From the NCBI RefSeq assembly GCF_000283655.1, contig NC_016622.1:1128501-1192500 (forward strand): a stretch of DNA of 64,000 nt, written 5' to 3'. The stretch is from Azospirillum lipoferum 4B. Its GTDB lineage: Bacteria > Pseudomonadota > Alphaproteobacteria > Azospirillales > Azospirillaceae. Under the pieces are notes generated by a model. That model made no database searches and had not been told where the DNA came from. It saw only the letters and a program-made list of their open reading frames with translations. Position 1 is the first letter of the stretch. The number at the start of each line of letters is the position of its first letter. Below, in pieces: positions 48,237 through 58,391 of this stretch. The translations under genes were made by a program, and so were the position numbers.

Positions 48237-48264
48237 CAAAAGGGGCCGCCGAAGCGACCCCTTG
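48237..48264 (-). terminator. Rho-independent terminator after tRNA-Lys
   Basis: Read on the minus strand, GGGGTCGC and GGCGGCCCC form a stem around a TTC-type loop, followed by TTTT. It is about 25 bases beyond the 3' end of the tRNA. Confidence 0.75.
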
Positions 48265-48289
48265 AGGAAGGCTAAAGCCTTGAATTGGT

Positions 48290-48365
48290 TGGTGATCCGG
48301 GTGGGATTCGAACCCACGGCCACATGATTAAAAGTCACGTGCTCTACCGACTGAGCTACCGGATC
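48290..48365 (-). tRNA. tRNA-Lys (TTT)
   Basis: On the minus strand, GATCCGG pairs with CCGGATC, followed by A and an encoded CCA. The anticodon stem CGTGA/TCATG encloses CTTTTAA, giving anticodon TTT. The D-arm is GTAGCTCAGTCGGTAGAGC and the T-arm contains GGTTCGAATCC. Confidence 0.95.
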
Positions 48366-48505
48366 ATCCAGCGCGAAGGTGGCGAACAGCCCCCCGCCGG
48401 AAGTGGGCGCACCATAGAAAGACGCGCTCCAAAGGTCAACCATGGGCTTGATGGAAAATGCAGGATTTTCTCTTCAAGGCCATGGCCGGCACATGACCGG
48501 AAAGG

Positions 48506-49069
48506 TCAGGTCTGGTTGGTCGTCGGGGTCGTGCCATTGCCGGCCTCGAACGCGAAGCGTTCGGCCAGCCGTTCCGCGACGCGGGGCGAGACGAAGTGGC
48601 GGATGTCGCCGCCCAGACGCCCGATCTCCTTCACGAAGCGGGAGGAGATGAACTGGTGCTTCTCCGACGACATCAGGAAGATCGTCTCGACCTTCGGATT
48701 CAGCCGCGCGTTCATGCCCGCCATCTGGAACTCGTATTCGAAGTCCGAGACGGCGCGCAGGCCGCGGATGATGACTCTGGCGTTCATCTCGATGGCGAAA
48801 TGCATCAGCAGATTGTCGAACGCCCGCACCTCGATGCTGGCCCCGCCGGCGTTCAGCGCGGCCACGTCCTCGCGAACCATGGCGACCCGCTCGTCCGTGG
48901 AGTAGAGCGGCCCTTTGCCGGCATTCCGGGCGACGCCGATGATCAGGTGGTCGACCTGACGGGCGGCGCGCTGGATGATGTCCATGTGACCGTTGGTGAT
49001 CGGATCGAAGGTGCCGGGATAGACACCGATTCGACGACCCTGGCTGGTCTCGGTCTGGCTGGTCGCCAT
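48506..49069 (-). CDS. coaD: Phosphopantetheine adenylyltransferase
   Basis: CoaD makes dephospho-CoA from 4'-phosphopantetheine and ATP, the fourth step of CoA synthesis. Motifs are VYPGTFDPITNGHMDII (HxGH-type site), IIRGLRAVSDFEYEFQMA, and SSEKHQFISSRFVKEI. The length of 187 residues is normal with a short C-terminal extension. It follows gyrA by 23 bases, so gyrA-coaD is one operon. Confidence 0.96.
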   Translation of the reverse strand: MATSQTETSQGRRIGVYPGTFDPITNGHMDIIQRAARQVDHLIIGVARNAGKGPLYSTDERVAMVREDVAALNAGGASIEVRAFDNLLMHFAIEMNARVIIRGLRAVSDFEYEFQMAGMNARLNPKVETIFLMSSEKHQFISSRFVKEIGRLGGDIRHFVSPRVAERLAERFAFEAGNGTTPTTNQT

Positions 49070-49092
49070 AAGTTCCCCTTTAGGCCCGTCCG

Positions 49093-51930
49093 TTATTCGT
49101 TCGGCCCGGCGGTACCGCCGGCATCGCCGACCGACCCGTCCGAACCGTTGGCGTCACCGCCGGTCTCAACGCCAGTCTCAACGCCGGTGTCGACACCGGT
49201 CTCCCCGGCGCCGTTCTCGCCCACACCATTCTCGCCGTCTTCCTCGGCGATGGTGGCGACGGAAACCACGCGCTCGTCCGCCCCTACGCGGAACAGCGTG
49301 ACACCCAGCGTCTTCCGGCCGGCCACCCGCACGTCGTGCAGCGGCATGCGGATCACCTGGCCGCCGTTGGTCACCATCATCACCTGATGGTTCGATTCGA
49401 CGGGGAAGGCGGCGACGATGGACCCGTTGCGCTCGCCCATCTCCATGTTCCAGATGCCCTGGCCCCCGCGACCGGCGATGCGGTACTCGTAGGACGAGCT
49501 GCGCTTGCCATAGCCGCGGTCGGAGACGGTCAGAATATACTGTTCCTTTTGTTTCAGTTCTTCGTACCGCTCCTGCGTCAGGGTGACGCTGTCCGCCGGC
49601 ACCTCATCGGCTTCCGGCGCGGCCTCGCCCTCCATCTCCAGCCCTTCGTCGCGCTTCATCTTGAAGAAGGCGGCACGTTCCTCGGGCGTGGCGTCGACAT
49701 GGGTCAGGATCGACAGCGACACCACCTCGTCCCCGTCGGCCAGCTTGATGCCGCGCACACCGGTGGAGGTGCGGCCGGCGAAGACGCGCACGTCGTCGAC
49801 CGGGAAGCGGATGCACTTGCCGCCGCGGGTCGCCAGCAGCACGTCGTCGGCCTCCGAGCAGGTGTGGACGCCGATCAGCCGCTCGCCTTCCTCTTCCAGC
49901 TTCATGGCGATCAGGCCGTTGGAGCGGATGTTGGCGAAGTCCGACATGCGGTTGCGGCGCACATTGCCCTTAGACGTGGCGAAGACGACGTGCAGATCGG
50001 CCCAGACGGCCTCGTCCTCCGGCAACGGCAGGACGGTGGTGATGGTTTCCCCGTCGATCAGCGGCAGCAGGTTGACGAAGGCCTTGCCGCGCGCCTGCGG
50101 GTTGCCCAGCGGCAGGCGGTAGACCTTCAGCTTGTAGACCATGCCGCGGTTCGAGAAGAGCAGCAGCGGCGTGTGGGTGTTGGCGACGAACAGGTCGCTG
50201 ACCGCGTCCTCCGCCTTCATCGACATGCCGGCGCGGCCCTTGCCGCCGCGCTTCTGCGCCCGGTAGGTCGACAGCGGCACCCGCTTCACATAGCCGGACT
50301 GGCTGACGGTGACGACCATGTCCTCGCGCTGGATCAGGTCCTCGATGTCGGCCTCGAACTCCAGATCCTGGATTTCGGTGCGGCGCGGGTTGCCGAACCG
50401 CTCCTTCATCTCCACCAGCTCGTCGCGCAGGATCCCCATCAGCTTCGGCCGGTTGGCGAGCGTGGCGAGGAAATCGGCGATCTGGTCGGTGACGTCGGTC
50501 AGCTCGGCGCCGATCTTGTCGCGCTCCAGCCCGGTCAGGCGGTGCAGACGCAGGTCGAGGATGGCGCGGGCCTGGACTTCCGACAGGCGGTAGGTGCCCT
50601 GTTCGCTGACGCCGCGGCCGGGCTCGTCGATCAGCTCGATCAGCGGACCGACGTCGTGAACCGGCCATTCGCGGTTCATCATTTCTTCGCGCGCCCAGAC
50701 CGGATCGGGGGCGCTGCGGATCAGCTCGATCATTGCGTCCAGGTTGGCGACGGCGACCGCCAGACCGACCAAGGTGTGCGCCCGCTCGCGGGCCTTGCCC
50801 AGCAGGAACTCGGTCCGGCGGGTGATGACCTGCTCGCGGAAGCGGATGAAGGCGGCGATGATCTGCTGGAGATGCATCAGCTCCGGACGGCCGCCGTTCA
50901 GCGCCAGCATGTTGACGCCGAAGGAGGTCTGGAGCTGGGTGTGGCGGAACAGCTGCGCCAGCACCACGTCGGGAACCGCGTCTCGCTTCAGCTCGATCAC
51001 CACGCGCACGCCGTCGCGGTCGGACTCGTCACGCAGATCGGAGATGCCCTCGATGATCTTGTCGTTCACGACCTCGCCGATGCGTTCCATCAGCTTGGCC
51101 TTGTTGACCTGATAGGGGATCTCGGTCGCGACGATGGCGGTGCGGTCCTTGCGCACCTCCTCGAAATGGGTCTTGGCACGCAGGATGATCGAACCGCGCC
51201 CGGTCTGCAGCGCCGCCCGGCTGCCCGACCGGCCCAGGATCAGGCCGCCCGTCGGGAAATCGGGGCCGGGTACATGCTCCATCAGCTCTTCGAGCGTGAT
51301 TTCGGGATTGTCGATATAGGCGCAGCAGGCGTCGATCACCTCGCCCAGATTGTGGGTCGGGATGTTGGTCGCCATGCCGACGGCGATGCCGCCGGCGCCG
51401 TTCACCAGCAGGTTCGGGAAGCGCGCCGGGACGACGGTGGGCTCGCGGCCCGAATCGTCGTAGCTGGCCTGGAAGTCGATGGTGTCCTTGTCGATGTCGT
51501 CCAGCAGCGCTTCCGCCGCCTTGGCAAGCCGCGCCTCGGTGTAGCGCATGGCCGCCGGCGGGTCGCCGTCCATCGAACCGAAATTGCCCTGTCCGTCGAT
51601 CAGCGGCAGGCGCATGGAGAAGTCCTGCGCCATGCGGACCATGGCGTCGTAGATCGCGCTGTCGCCGTGCGGGTGGTATTTACCCATCACGTCGCCGACG
51701 ATGCGCGCCGACTTCTTATAGGGCTTGGTCGAATCGTACCCGCCCTCCTTCATCGCATAGAGGATGCGCCGGTGCACCGGCTTCAGCCCGTCGCGGACGT
51801 CGGGCAGGGCACGGCTCACGATCACGCTCATCGCGTAGTCGAGATACGATTTCCGCATCTCGTCTTCGATGTTGATCGGCGCGATGTCGGAGGCGGGAGG
51901 AAGGGGCGTGTTGCTCAAGCGGACACTCAT
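49093..51930 (-). CDS. gyrA: DNA gyrase subunit A
   Basis: GyrA (945 residues) carries the catalytic Tyr130 in AMRYTEARL and the quinolone-determining region [10 protein letters not shown], with wild-type Ser91 and Asp95 at the E. coli 83/87 positions. The C-terminal beta-pinwheel has the GyrA box QKRGGKG. The last 45 residues are an acidic low-complexity tail with [10 protein letters not shown]-type repeats, longer than usual. A near-consensus promoter lies about 75 bases upstream. Confidence 0.97.
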   Translation of the reverse strand: MSVRLSNTPLPPASDIAPINIEDEMRKSYLDYAMSVIVSRALPDVRDGLKPVHRRILYAMKEGGYDSTKPYKKSARIVGDVMGKYHPHGDSAIYDAMVRMAQDFSMRLPLIDGQGNFGSMDGDPPAAMRYTEARLAKAAEALLDDIDKDTIDFQASYDDSGREPTVVPARFPNLLVNGAGGIAVGMATNIPTHNLGEVIDACCAYIDNPEITLEELMEHVPGPDFPTGGLILGRSGSRAALQTGRGSIILRAKTHFEEVRKDRTAIVATEIPYQVNKAKLMERIGEVVNDKIIEGISDLRDESDRDGVRVVIELKRDAVPDVVLAQLFRHTQLQTSFGVNMLALNGGRPELMHLQQIIAAFIRFREQVITRRTEFLLGKARERAHTLVGLAVAVANLDAMIELIRSAPDPVWAREEMMNREWPVHDVGPLIELIDEPGRGVSEQGTYRLSEVQARAILDLRLHRLTGLERDKIGAELTDVTDQIADFLATLANRPKLMGILRDELVEMKERFGNPRRTEIQDLEFEADIEDLIQREDMVVTVSQSGYVKRVPLSTYRAQKRGGKGRAGMSMKAEDAVSDLFVANTHTPLLLFSNRGMVYKLKVYRLPLGNPQARGKAFVNLLPLIDGETITTVLPLPEDEAVWADLHVVFATSKGNVRRNRMSDFANIRSNGLIAMKLEEEGERLIGVHTCSEADDVLLATRGGKCIRFPVDDVRVFAGRTSTGVRGIKLADGDEVVSLSILTHVDATPEERAAFFKMKRDEGLEMEGEAAPEADEVPADSVTLTQERYEELKQKEQYILTVSDRGYGKRSSSYEYRIAGRGGQGIWNMEMGERNGSIVAAFPVESNHQVMMVTNGGQVIRMPLHDVRVAGRKTLGVTLFRVGADERVVSVATIAEEDGENGVGENGAGETGVDTGVETGVETGGDANGSDGSVGDAGGTAGPNE

Positions 51931-52001
51931 TTTTCCAAGGTGCCGCCGCTTGCGGATCCGCGGCAGTCACTGGCCTTGCGGGCCGAAAGTTTTGCCCAGG
52001 A

Positions 52002-52030
52002 AATATAGCAACTCTCGCAATTGCACACAA
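52002..52030 (-). promoter_or_regulatory. Predicted gyrA promoter
   Basis: On the minus strand, TTGTGT and TATATT are separated by exactly 17 bases, about 70-100 bases upstream of the gyrA start. It is the best sigma70-like match in the region. Confidence 0.55.
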
Positions 52031-52053
52031 TGATTCGGGGCCGGAAAGCCGGT

Positions 52054-53412
52054 TCAGCGCCGGCTCAGACGCGCGAATCGCAGTGAGAGGATCGTCACGG
52101 ACACCAGGCTGGCGATCAGGATTCCCTCGAAAAGCCCATGGGCGCCGTGGCCGAGACCGAAAACCAGGAAGGCCGACACCGGAATCATCACCACCGCGTA
52201 GGAGAAGAAATGCAGCGCGGTCGGGACCCAGGCGTCATGCCGGCCGCGCAGTGCGTTCGCCATCACCGTCTGGCCGCCGTCGGCGATCAGGATCCAGGCG
52301 GCGAAGGCGATCAGCGGCACCACCGCCTCCAGCAGCTCCGGATCGTTGGTGTAGATGGCGCCCAGCGCCTCGGGCAGGCTGCGGTAGAGGATGCCGACGC
52401 AGGCCAGGATGGCGCTGGTGACGCCCAGCCCGGTCCAGCCCGCCAGCGCCATGTCGCTGCGGTCGCCGCGGCCAAAGGCCACGCCCACCCGCACCGCCGT
52501 CGCCGATGCCAGCCCGACCGCCGCCATGAAGGGCAGGGCGGTCAGGTTCAGGCCCACCGTGTAGGCGGCCAGCGCCAGCGGAGAGATCATGCCGGCGAAC
52601 AGGCCGAGTGCGGCGAAGGCGCCGCTTTCCACCCCAATGCTGAGCCCGGCGGCATAGCCGAGATGGCGCTGGCGCGCAGCACCGCTCCACCAGTCCGACA
52701 CCGGCAGGCGGACCTGCCAGCGGTCATGGTCGCGCATCCACCAGACATAGGCGACCAGCCCCAACCCCATGCCCCAGCGCACGATGGTGGTCGCCCAGGC
52801 CGACCCGACTGCGCCCAGCGGCTCCAGCCCGACATGCCCCCAGACAAGCGCCCAGGCCAGCGCGGCGTTGACGATGTTGCCGATCACCATGGCGACCATG
52901 CCCGGCAGCGGCCGCTTGATGCCCTCCAGGAAGAAGCCGGTGGTGATGTACAGCATCATGCCGGGTGCGCCGAGCCCCAGCACCGCCAGCACATGGGCGC
53001 CGCCCGCCGCCATGTCCGGCGTCTGGCCGCCCGCCTGGAACAGCGGATCCCCCGGCAGCGAGACCAGAGCGAACAGCACGCCCAGCAGCAGCGCGTAGGG
53101 AATGGACCGGCGCCATGCCCGCCCGCACTCCGCATCGTTGCCGGCGCCGAAGGCGTGGGCGGCGATCATCACCGTGCCCATCAGCAGCCCGACGCCGGTG
53201 CCGACCATGATGTTGCCCGGCAGATGGGCCAGCCCGTAATAGGCCAGCTCCTGCGCCGAATAGCGGCCGACGATGGCAGTGTCGACCGCCATCATCACCA
53301 TCAGCCCGGCGCGGGAGACGATGACCGGCGCCGCCAGCCGCAGCAGCTCGCCGATATGGGCGGCGAGGCGCGCGCGCAACGGCTCGGGCGTGGGCAGGGT
53401 GGCGGTGCTCAT
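52054..53412 (-). CDS. MATE family efflux transporter
   Basis: This is a 452-residue multidrug exporter with about twelve transmembrane helices in two homologous halves. MATE-typical segments are PVIVSRAGLMVMMAVDTAIVG near the N terminus, LAHLPGNIMVGTGVGLLMG, and ALPFMAAVGLASATAVRVG at the start of the second half. Start 53412 (MSTATLPTP) is chosen because the upstream extension is not conserved. It exports organic cations or other drugs using an ion gradient; the substrate is unknown. Confidence 0.9.
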   Translation of the reverse strand: MSTATLPTPEPLRARLAAHIGELLRLAAPVIVSRAGLMVMMAVDTAIVGRYSAQELAYYGLAHLPGNIMVGTGVGLLMGTVMIAAHAFGAGNDAECGRAWRRSIPYALLLGVLFALVSLPGDPLFQAGGQTPDMAAGGAHVLAVLGLGAPGMMLYITTGFFLEGIKRPLPGMVAMVIGNIVNAALAWALVWGHVGLEPLGAVGSAWATTIVRWGMGLGLVAYVWWMRDHDRWQVRLPVSDWWSGAARQRHLGYAAGLSIGVESGAFAALGLFAGMISPLALAAYTVGLNLTALPFMAAVGLASATAVRVGVAFGRGDRSDMALAGWTGLGVTSAILACVGILYRSLPEALGAIYTNDPELLEAVVPLIAFAAWILIADGGQTVMANALRGRHDAWVPTALHFFSYAVVMIPVSAFLVFGLGHGAHGLFEGILIASLVSVTILSLRFARLSRR

Positions 53413-53686
53413 GACGGGACCTGTGTCGGCATTGGGGGATGCGGCCTTCGCCGCGCCGCCGGACCGTACCGGCTGGCCGGAAAGCGGGCAGGCTGCGCAA
53501 AAGCCGGTCATCTTGCCCGGTGGACGTACCGCGTCAAGACTTTCGGGCGCCTCGAAAGGACCGTTGCGTTCCCTGCATGGCCGGAGGGGCAGTTGCGGAA
53601 CCAAGCCGCCGCCGCCCCGTTGTCAGAAACAGAGACGAACGACGCCCGGACAGCCACTCATCCCCCCTTCACACCGGAGAGACGCC

Positions 53687-53872
53687 ATGCACCACGCCAA
53701 GAACCGCCGGCAGCGCGCCACTGCCCGCGCCATCCCGTTCCCCGCGCGTGAAGTGGTGATCCTGACCTTCCTGATGGCGCTGGCAGCCATGCTGACCGGT
53801 TGCAACACGGTGGAAGGCGCCGGACAGGACGTGCAGTCCGGCGGCCGGGCGATCGAACGAACCGCCGATTGA
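53687..53872 (+). CDS. Entericidin A/B family lipoprotein
   Basis: This is a 61-residue protein. A basic N terminus (MHHAKNRRQRATARA) leads into a hydrophobic stretch ending at the lipobox LTGC, after which the mature lipoprotein would read CNTVEGAGQDVQSGGRAIER. This matches the entericidin family, small envelope lipoproteins with toxin/antidote roles in E. coli and stress links elsewhere. A GGAG site precedes ATG 53687. A proline-rich peptide gene follows. Confidence 0.82.
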   Translation: MHHAKNRRQRATARAIPFPAREVVILTFLMALAAMLTGCNTVEGAGQDVQSGGRAIERTAD

Positions 53873-53913
53873 GGCGTTATCCGAAGACGATTCCCGCCCC
53901 AGGAGTGTTTCGA

Positions 53914-54102
53914 ATGAGCGAACCGCAGAAGCCGTCCACCCCCGGCGAGATTCCGCCGCCGTCCAACCCGAACCCGCCGCAGCCCGACCGCCCGACCACG
54001 CCCGACCCCTATCCGGTGCCCGACAACCCCGGCATCCTGCCGGAAGTCCCGCCGCCGGCCGACGAACCGATGCCGGGCATGCCGAACCCGACGACCGCGT
54101 GA
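53914..54102 (+). CDS. Small proline-rich peptide
   Basis: This is a 62-residue protein, about one third proline, with repeats such as PSNPNPPQPDRP and PDPYPVPDNPG. There is no signal peptide or hydrophobic region. AGGAG lies about eight bases before ATG 53914, which supports translation. Function is unknown. It is in tandem with the entericidin-like gene, 41 bases away. Confidence 0.65.
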   Translation: MSEPQKPSTPGEIPPPSNPNPPQPDRPTTPDPYPVPDNPGILPEVPPPADEPMPGMPNPTTA

Positions 54103-54109
54103 CGGTAGC

Positions 54110-54131
54110 GAGGGGGCGCATTCGCCCCCTC
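54110..54131 (+). terminator. Hairpin between convergent genes
   Basis: GAGGGGGCG and CGCCCCCTC form a perfect nine-base stem with a four-base loop. There is no T tract, but it separates the proline-rich peptide gene from the convergent hydrolase gene. Confidence 0.45.
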
Positions 54132-54936
54132 AACCCACCTCCGCCATCGCCTCCGCCGAGACCCATTGCTCGACCCGCTCGGCGGCCGACTGCCAGTCCT
54201 GTTCCAGCATCATTGCGTGCCCCATCCCCGGCATGAAGACCGGATGGGTGTTCAGCGCCATCGCGGTTGCGATCACTTCCGCGCGCGGGAACAGCAGATC
54301 CTCCTCCGCACCCATCACCATCACCGGCGTGTCGCGCGGCGGCAGCACGGGGAAGGGGATCCAGCCGCCGATGTCCAGCAGGACCCGGCGCGATTCCTCC
54401 TGCAGAAAGGCCTCGTACCTGGCGGCCTCATCGCGCGGCATCTTGTCGGAGAACATCGCCCGGCGGATTGCGTCCGGATCGATGGCCTTCTCGCCGAAGG
54501 TGGTCAGCATCGCCATCTGCTGGAACACATAAGGCGACCTCCAGGCCAACCCCATGGTGGAGGACCACAGGCCATAGGGCGGGGCTGACGCCATCAGCAC
54601 GCCGCCGGCAAAGCGGCGCTTGGCCAACGCGCGCTGCACCACCATGCCGCCCATGGAATGGCCGATCAGCACCGGCGGCGACGACAGGCCGTCCGCCGCC
54701 TGCAGCACGTCGTCCACATAATCGGCGATGCCGAACTCATGCAGACGGTCGCGCCCCTCGCTGTTGCCATGGCCGCGCAGGGAGACGGCATGCGCCTCCC
54801 ACCCGCGCGCGGCGAACCAGGGCAGGAACTTGGCATCCCAGATCCAGGCGCCGCTGAAGGCACCGTGAACGAACAGGAGCGGCGGCGCCTTCGGCGTACC
54901 GGCGGGACGGCGGCTGATGATTTCCAGGCTGGACAT
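54130..54936 (-). CDS. Alpha/beta hydrolase
   Basis: This is a 268-residue alpha/beta hydrolase. LLFVHGAFSGAWIWDAKFLP supplies the oxyanion region, GHSMGGMV the nucleophile serine, VMGAEEDLLFP the acid and GMGHAMMLE the histidine. Start 54936 gives MSSLEIISRRPAG. The group includes esterases and lipases; substrate is unknown. It is convergent with the proline-rich gene and divergent from the cupin. Confidence 0.88.
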   Translation of the reverse strand: MSSLEIISRRPAGTPKAPPLLFVHGAFSGAWIWDAKFLPWFAARGWEAHAVSLRGHGNSEGRDRLHEFGIADYVDDVLQAADGLSSPPVLIGHSMGGMVVQRALAKRRFAGGVLMASAPPYGLWSSTMGLAWRSPYVFQQMAMLTTFGEKAIDPDAIRRAMFSDKMPRDEAARYEAFLQEESRRVLLDIGGWIPFPVLPPRDTPVMVMGAEEDLLFPRAEVIATAMALNTHPVFMPGMGHAMMLEQDWQSAAERVEQWVSAEAMAEVG

Positions 54937-55128
54937 CGGATCGCGGTTCCTGATTTTGCGTTGCAACAAGCATGGCGGGCCAGAGGGTGCCTGTCCAGCC
55001 GCGGCCCCCTCAACCCTGATCCGCAGCCCCGATCCGCAGCCCCGATCCGTCTGGGGACTTGCACAGTTTGACGGCGCCGGTTCGGTTTGCGACAGTCCGG
55101 ACCCGCAAAGCCAATCCGGAGACCGCCC

Positions 55129-55590
55129 GTGTCGAATCCGCCGGTCATCGATCCTGCCGCCCTGACCGCCGACACCGGCGCCACCGACTATCCGCAGCCC
55201 TTCCGGGCGCAGGTGGCCGGGCGGCACCGGGTTGCGCTGGGCGATCCGCTGGGGCTGACCAATTTCGGCGTCAACCTGACCCGGCTGGCTCCCGGTGCGT
55301 CATCCGCCCTGCGCCACTGGCACAGCCGCCAGGACGAATTCGTCTTTGTGGTGGACGGCGAGCTGACCCTGGTCACCGACGCGGGCGAGACCCTGCTGAC
55401 CGCCGGCATGTGCGCCGGTTTCCCGCATGGCGTCGCCGACGGCCACCGCCTGATCAACCGCAGCAGCCGGCCGGCCAGCTACCTGGAGGTCGGCGACCGC
55501 AGCGGCGGCGACGAGGTCAGCTATTCCGACGAGGACATGGTCTGGCGCGACGGCGCCTATCGCCACCGCGACGGGACGCCCTGGGAATGA
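55129..55590 (+). CDS. Cupin domain protein
   Basis: This is a 153-residue single-cupin protein with both cupin motifs, LRHWHSRQDEFVFVVDGELTL (metal-binding His-His-Glu) and GFPHGVADGHRLINRS. GTG 55129 is decided by a CGGAGA site seven bases upstream. Its stop is overlapped by the ATG of cobU, so it may be carried in the cob operon message. Function is unknown. Confidence 0.82.
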   Translation: MSNPPVIDPAALTADTGATDYPQPFRAQVAGRHRVALGDPLGLTNFGVNLTRLAPGASSALRHWHSRQDEFVFVVDGELTLVTDAGETLLTAGMCAGFPHGVADGHRLINRSSRPASYLEVGDRSGGDEVSYSDEDMVWRDGAYRHRDGTPWE

Positions 55591-56126
55591 CTGCAGGGGG
55601 AATGAATGCGGACCTGACCCTGGTTCTCGGCGGCGCCCGCTCCGGCAAGAGCCGCTATGCCGAAGGGCTGGTGACTGCGCTGGTCGGTCCGCGTGTCTAC
55701 ATCGCCACCTCGCAAATCTGGGACGCGGAGATGGCGGAGCGGGTGGCGAAGCACCGCGACGACCGCGGCCCCGACTGGACGACGGTGGAGGAGCCGCGCG
55801 ACCTGACCGGCGCGCTCCGCCGCCACGCTGCCGACGGCACCGGCGTGCTGGTCGATTGCCTGACCCTGTGGCTGACCAACCTGATGATGGCGGAGGCCGA
55901 CATCGCGGCGGAGACCGCGGCGCTGGTGGAGCTTCTGCCGACGCTGCCCGGCCGGGTGGTCCTGGTTTCCAACGAGGTCGGGCTCGGCATCGTTCCCGAC
56001 AATGCGCTGGCGCGCCGCTTCCGCGACCATGCCGGCCGCCTGCACCAATCCATTGCGGCCGTTGCGCCGCGCGTCGTGCTGACCGTCGCCGGTTTGCCGA
56101 TGTTCGTGAAGGGAACCCCCGCATGA
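55587..56126 (+). CDS. cobU: Adenosylcobinamide kinase / guanylyltransferase
   Basis: This bifunctional enzyme phosphorylates adenosylcobinamide and then adds GMP, in late cobalamin synthesis. The P-loop is LVLGGARSGKSRYAE at the N terminus, with LVDCLTLWLTNLMM and VLVSNEVGLGIVPDN downstream. The 179-residue length is normal. ATG 55587 overlaps the cupin stop (ATGA); the next ATG at 55602 is possible. It is followed by cobO and cobQ in overlapping or nearly overlapping order. Confidence 0.95.
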   Translation: MTAGGMNADLTLVLGGARSGKSRYAEGLVTALVGPRVYIATSQIWDAEMAERVAKHRDDRGPDWTTVEEPRDLTGALRRHAADGTGVLVDCLTLWLTNLMMAEADIAAETAALVELLPTLPGRVVLVSNEVGLGIVPDNALARRFRDHAGRLHQSIAAVAPRVVLTVAGLPMFVKGTPA

Positions 56127-56746
56127 CCGACAACACGGTCGATACCGACGAACTGAACCGCCGCCATGCCGAAAAGATGAAGCGGCGCAAGGCGTTGCAG
56201 GAGCGGGCGCTCGCCTCCAAGACGGTGGAGAAGGGCCTGCTGATGGTCCACACCGGCAAGGGCAAGGGCAAGTCGACCGCGGCCTTCGGCCTGATGATGC
56301 GGGCCGTCGGCCATGGCATGCGGGTGGGCATGGTGCAGTTCGTCAAGGGCGCCTGGTCCACCGGCGAAACGGTGGCGCTGGAGCGCTTCGAGGATCTGGT
56401 CGATTTCCACACGATGGGCGAGGGCTTCACCTGGGATACCCAGGACCGCGCCCGCGACATCGCCGCCGCCGAGGCCGCCTGGGCCAAGGCCAAGGAGTTG
56501 ATGGCCGACCCGCGCTATCGCCTGATCGTGCTGGACGAGCTGAACATCGTGCTGCGCATGGATTATCTGCCGCTGGAGGAGGTGCTGGCGACGCTGGCCG
56601 CCCGCCGGCCGGACCTGCATGTCTGCATCACCGGCCGCAACGCCAAGCCGGATCTGATCGCCGCCGCCGACCTCGTCACCGAGATGACGCTGGTCAAGCA
56701 CCCGTTCGAGGCCGGGGTGAAGGCCCAGGCCGGCATCGAGTTCTAA
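56123..56746 (+). CDS. cobO: Cob(I)yrinic acid a,c-diamide adenosyltransferase
   Basis: CobO/BtuR transfers adenosyl from ATP to the corrin cobalt. The P-loop is [18 protein letters not shown], followed by [15 protein letters not shown] and [14 protein letters not shown]. The 207-residue length fits. Its start overlaps cobU by four bases (ATGA) and cobQ begins four bases after its stop, so the three are cotranscribed. Confidence 0.95.
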   Translation: MTDNTVDTDELNRRHAEKMKRRKALQERALASKTVEKGLLMVHTGKGKGKSTAAFGLMMRAVGHGMRVGMVQFVKGAWSTGETVALERFEDLVDFHTMGEGFTWDTQDRARDIAAAEAAWAKAKELMADPRYRLIVLDELNIVLRMDYLPLEEVLATLAARRPDLHVCITGRNAKPDLIAAADLVTEMTLVKHPFEAGVKAQAGIEF

Positions 56747-56750
56747 GGCC

Positions 56751-58226
56751 ATGCCGTTGAAGGCTATGCAGTCTCGCGCGATCATGCTGCAGGGCACCGG
56801 CTCCGACGTCGGCAAGTCTCTGCTGGTGGCCGGACTGTGCCGTGCGCTGGTGCGGCGCGGGCTGACCGTCCGGCCGTTCAAGCCGCAGAACATGTCCAAC
56901 AACGCCGCGGTGACGGCGGACGGCGGCGAGATCGGCCGCGCCCAGGCGCTCCAGGCGCGGGCCTGCGGCGTGGCGCCCAGCGTCCACATGAACCCGGTGC
57001 TGCTGAAGCCGCAGTCGGACATCGGCAGCCAGATTGTGGTGCGCGGCGTGGTGGTAGGCACCGCACGCGCCGCCGACTATCAGGCGCGCAAGCGCGAACT
57101 GCTGGGCACCGTCCTGGACAGCTTCGAGCGGCTCAAGGCCGAGGCCGACATCGTGGTGGTGGAGGGTGCCGGCAGCCCGGCCGAGGTCAATCTGCGGGCC
57201 GGCGACATCGCCAACATGGGCTTTGCCACCGCCGCCGACGTGCCGGTTCTCCTGGTCGGCGACATCGACCGCGGCGGCGTGATCGCCAGTCTGGTCGGCA
57301 CCCACGCACTTCTACCGAAATCTGAGCAGGAGCGTATCAAGGGCTTTCTTATCAACAAGTTCCGCGGCGATGTTCGCCTGTTCGATGAAGGGCTGCGGAT
57401 CATCGAAAGCCACACCGGCTGGCGCGGATTCGGCGTGGTGCCCTGGCTGAAGGAGGCGGCGACCCTGCCGGCGGAGGATGCGGTCGCGCTCGACCGGCCA
57501 CGGGCTGCGGGTGACGGAGCATTGCGGATCGCGGTGCCGATGCTGTCGCGGATCGCCAATTTCGACGACTTCGACCCGCTGGCGCAGGAGCCCGGCGTCG
57601 CCCTGACCATGGTGCGTCCGGGCCAGCCGCTGCCGGGAGACGCCGATCTGGTGATCCTGCCCGGCACCAAGGCGACGATTGCCGACCTTGCCTTCCTGCG
57701 GGCGCAGGGCTGGGACATCGACCTGCTGGCCCATTGGCGGCGCGGGGGGCGGGTGCTGGGGATCTGCGGCGGCTATCAAATGCTGGGGCGGCGCATCGCC
57801 GATCCCGACGGCATCGAAGGCCAGCCGGGCGAGGCCGCCGGGCTCGGTCTGCTGGATGTCGAGACGGTGCTGAAGGGTCCGAAGGTGCTGGAGGAAGCCC
57901 GCGGGCGGGAGCGCCGCACCGGCGCGGCGGTGGCGGGGTACGAGATGCACATGGGCCGCACCGACGGGCCGGACCGGGCGCGGTCGATGCTGGAGCTTGC
58001 CGATGGCGCGACGGACGGCGCGGAGTCGGCGGACGGCCGGGTCGCCGGCTGCTACCTGCACGGGCTGTTCGGCGCGGACGGCTTCCGTGCGGCCTATTTG
58101 CGGGGAATGGGCAGCGGGTCCGAACTGGCTTATGGGGTGGCTGTGGAGCGGGCGCTGGATGCGGTCGCGGATCGGCTGGAGAGTGTGGTGGATGTGGAGG
58201 GGTTGCTGGCGGTCGCGGAGGGGTGA
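56751..58226 (+). CDS. cobQ: Cobyric acid synthase
   Basis: CobQ amidates four side chains of adenosylcobyrinic acid diamide using glutamine. The N-terminal synthetase has [14 protein letters not shown] and [16 protein letters not shown]. The glutaminase domain has the nucleophile in [11 protein letters not shown] and the late His in [12 protein letters not shown]. Length 491 residues is normal. It ends the cob operon and is followed by a dispersed repeat. Confidence 0.95.
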   Translation: MPLKAMQSRAIMLQGTGSDVGKSLLVAGLCRALVRRGLTVRPFKPQNMSNNAAVTADGGEIGRAQALQARACGVAPSVHMNPVLLKPQSDIGSQIVVRGVVVGTARAADYQARKRELLGTVLDSFERLKAEADIVVVEGAGSPAEVNLRAGDIANMGFATAADVPVLLVGDIDRGGVIASLVGTHALLPKSEQERIKGFLINKFRGDVRLFDEGLRIIESHTGWRGFGVVPWLKEAATLPAEDAVALDRPRAAGDGALRIAVPMLSRIANFDDFDPLAQEPGVALTMVRPGQPLPGDADLVILPGTKATIADLAFLRAQGWDIDLLAHWRRGGRVLGICGGYQMLGRRIADPDGIEGQPGEAAGLGLLDVETVLKGPKVLEEARGRERRTGAAVAGYEMHMGRTDGPDRARSMLELADGATDGAESADGRVAGCYLHGLFGADGFRAAYLRGMGSGSELAYGVAVERALDAVADRLESVVDVEGLLAVAEG

Positions 58227-58241
58227 GGTATCGGTGCTGAT

Positions 58242-58366
58242 GCCCCCTCCCTAACCCTCCCCCGCCTTTGGCGGGAGAGGGAACTCCGCCGCATATTTGT
58301 AAACGTCACCTGTCAAGCATCCTACCCCCTCTACCGCCGAAGGCGGGGGAGGGATGGGGAGGGGGC
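58242..58366. repeat. Dispersed intergenic repeat of the second family, copy 2
   Basis: GCCCCCTCCCTAACCCTCCC on the left and GGGGAGGGATGGGGAGGG on the right frame the element, with an internal GGGAGAGGGAACTCCGCCGC and AAGCATCCTACCCCCTC, as at 41406-41525. The middle differs between copies (CATATTTGTAAACGTCACC here). It lies between cobQ and ispH. Confidence 0.75.
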
Positions 58367-58391
58367 AACAACCAAAATGGCGCCTCTCCCC

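Noticed and set aside
47233-48365. Genomic island integrated at the tRNA cluster
   Set aside because: The stretch between the tRNAs has a core complex I gene and a dispersed repeat only; no integrase or duplicated tRNA end is seen.
49336-52008. An 890-residue plus-strand frame over gyrA
   Set aside because: Antisense to a fully conserved gyrA; no domain content.
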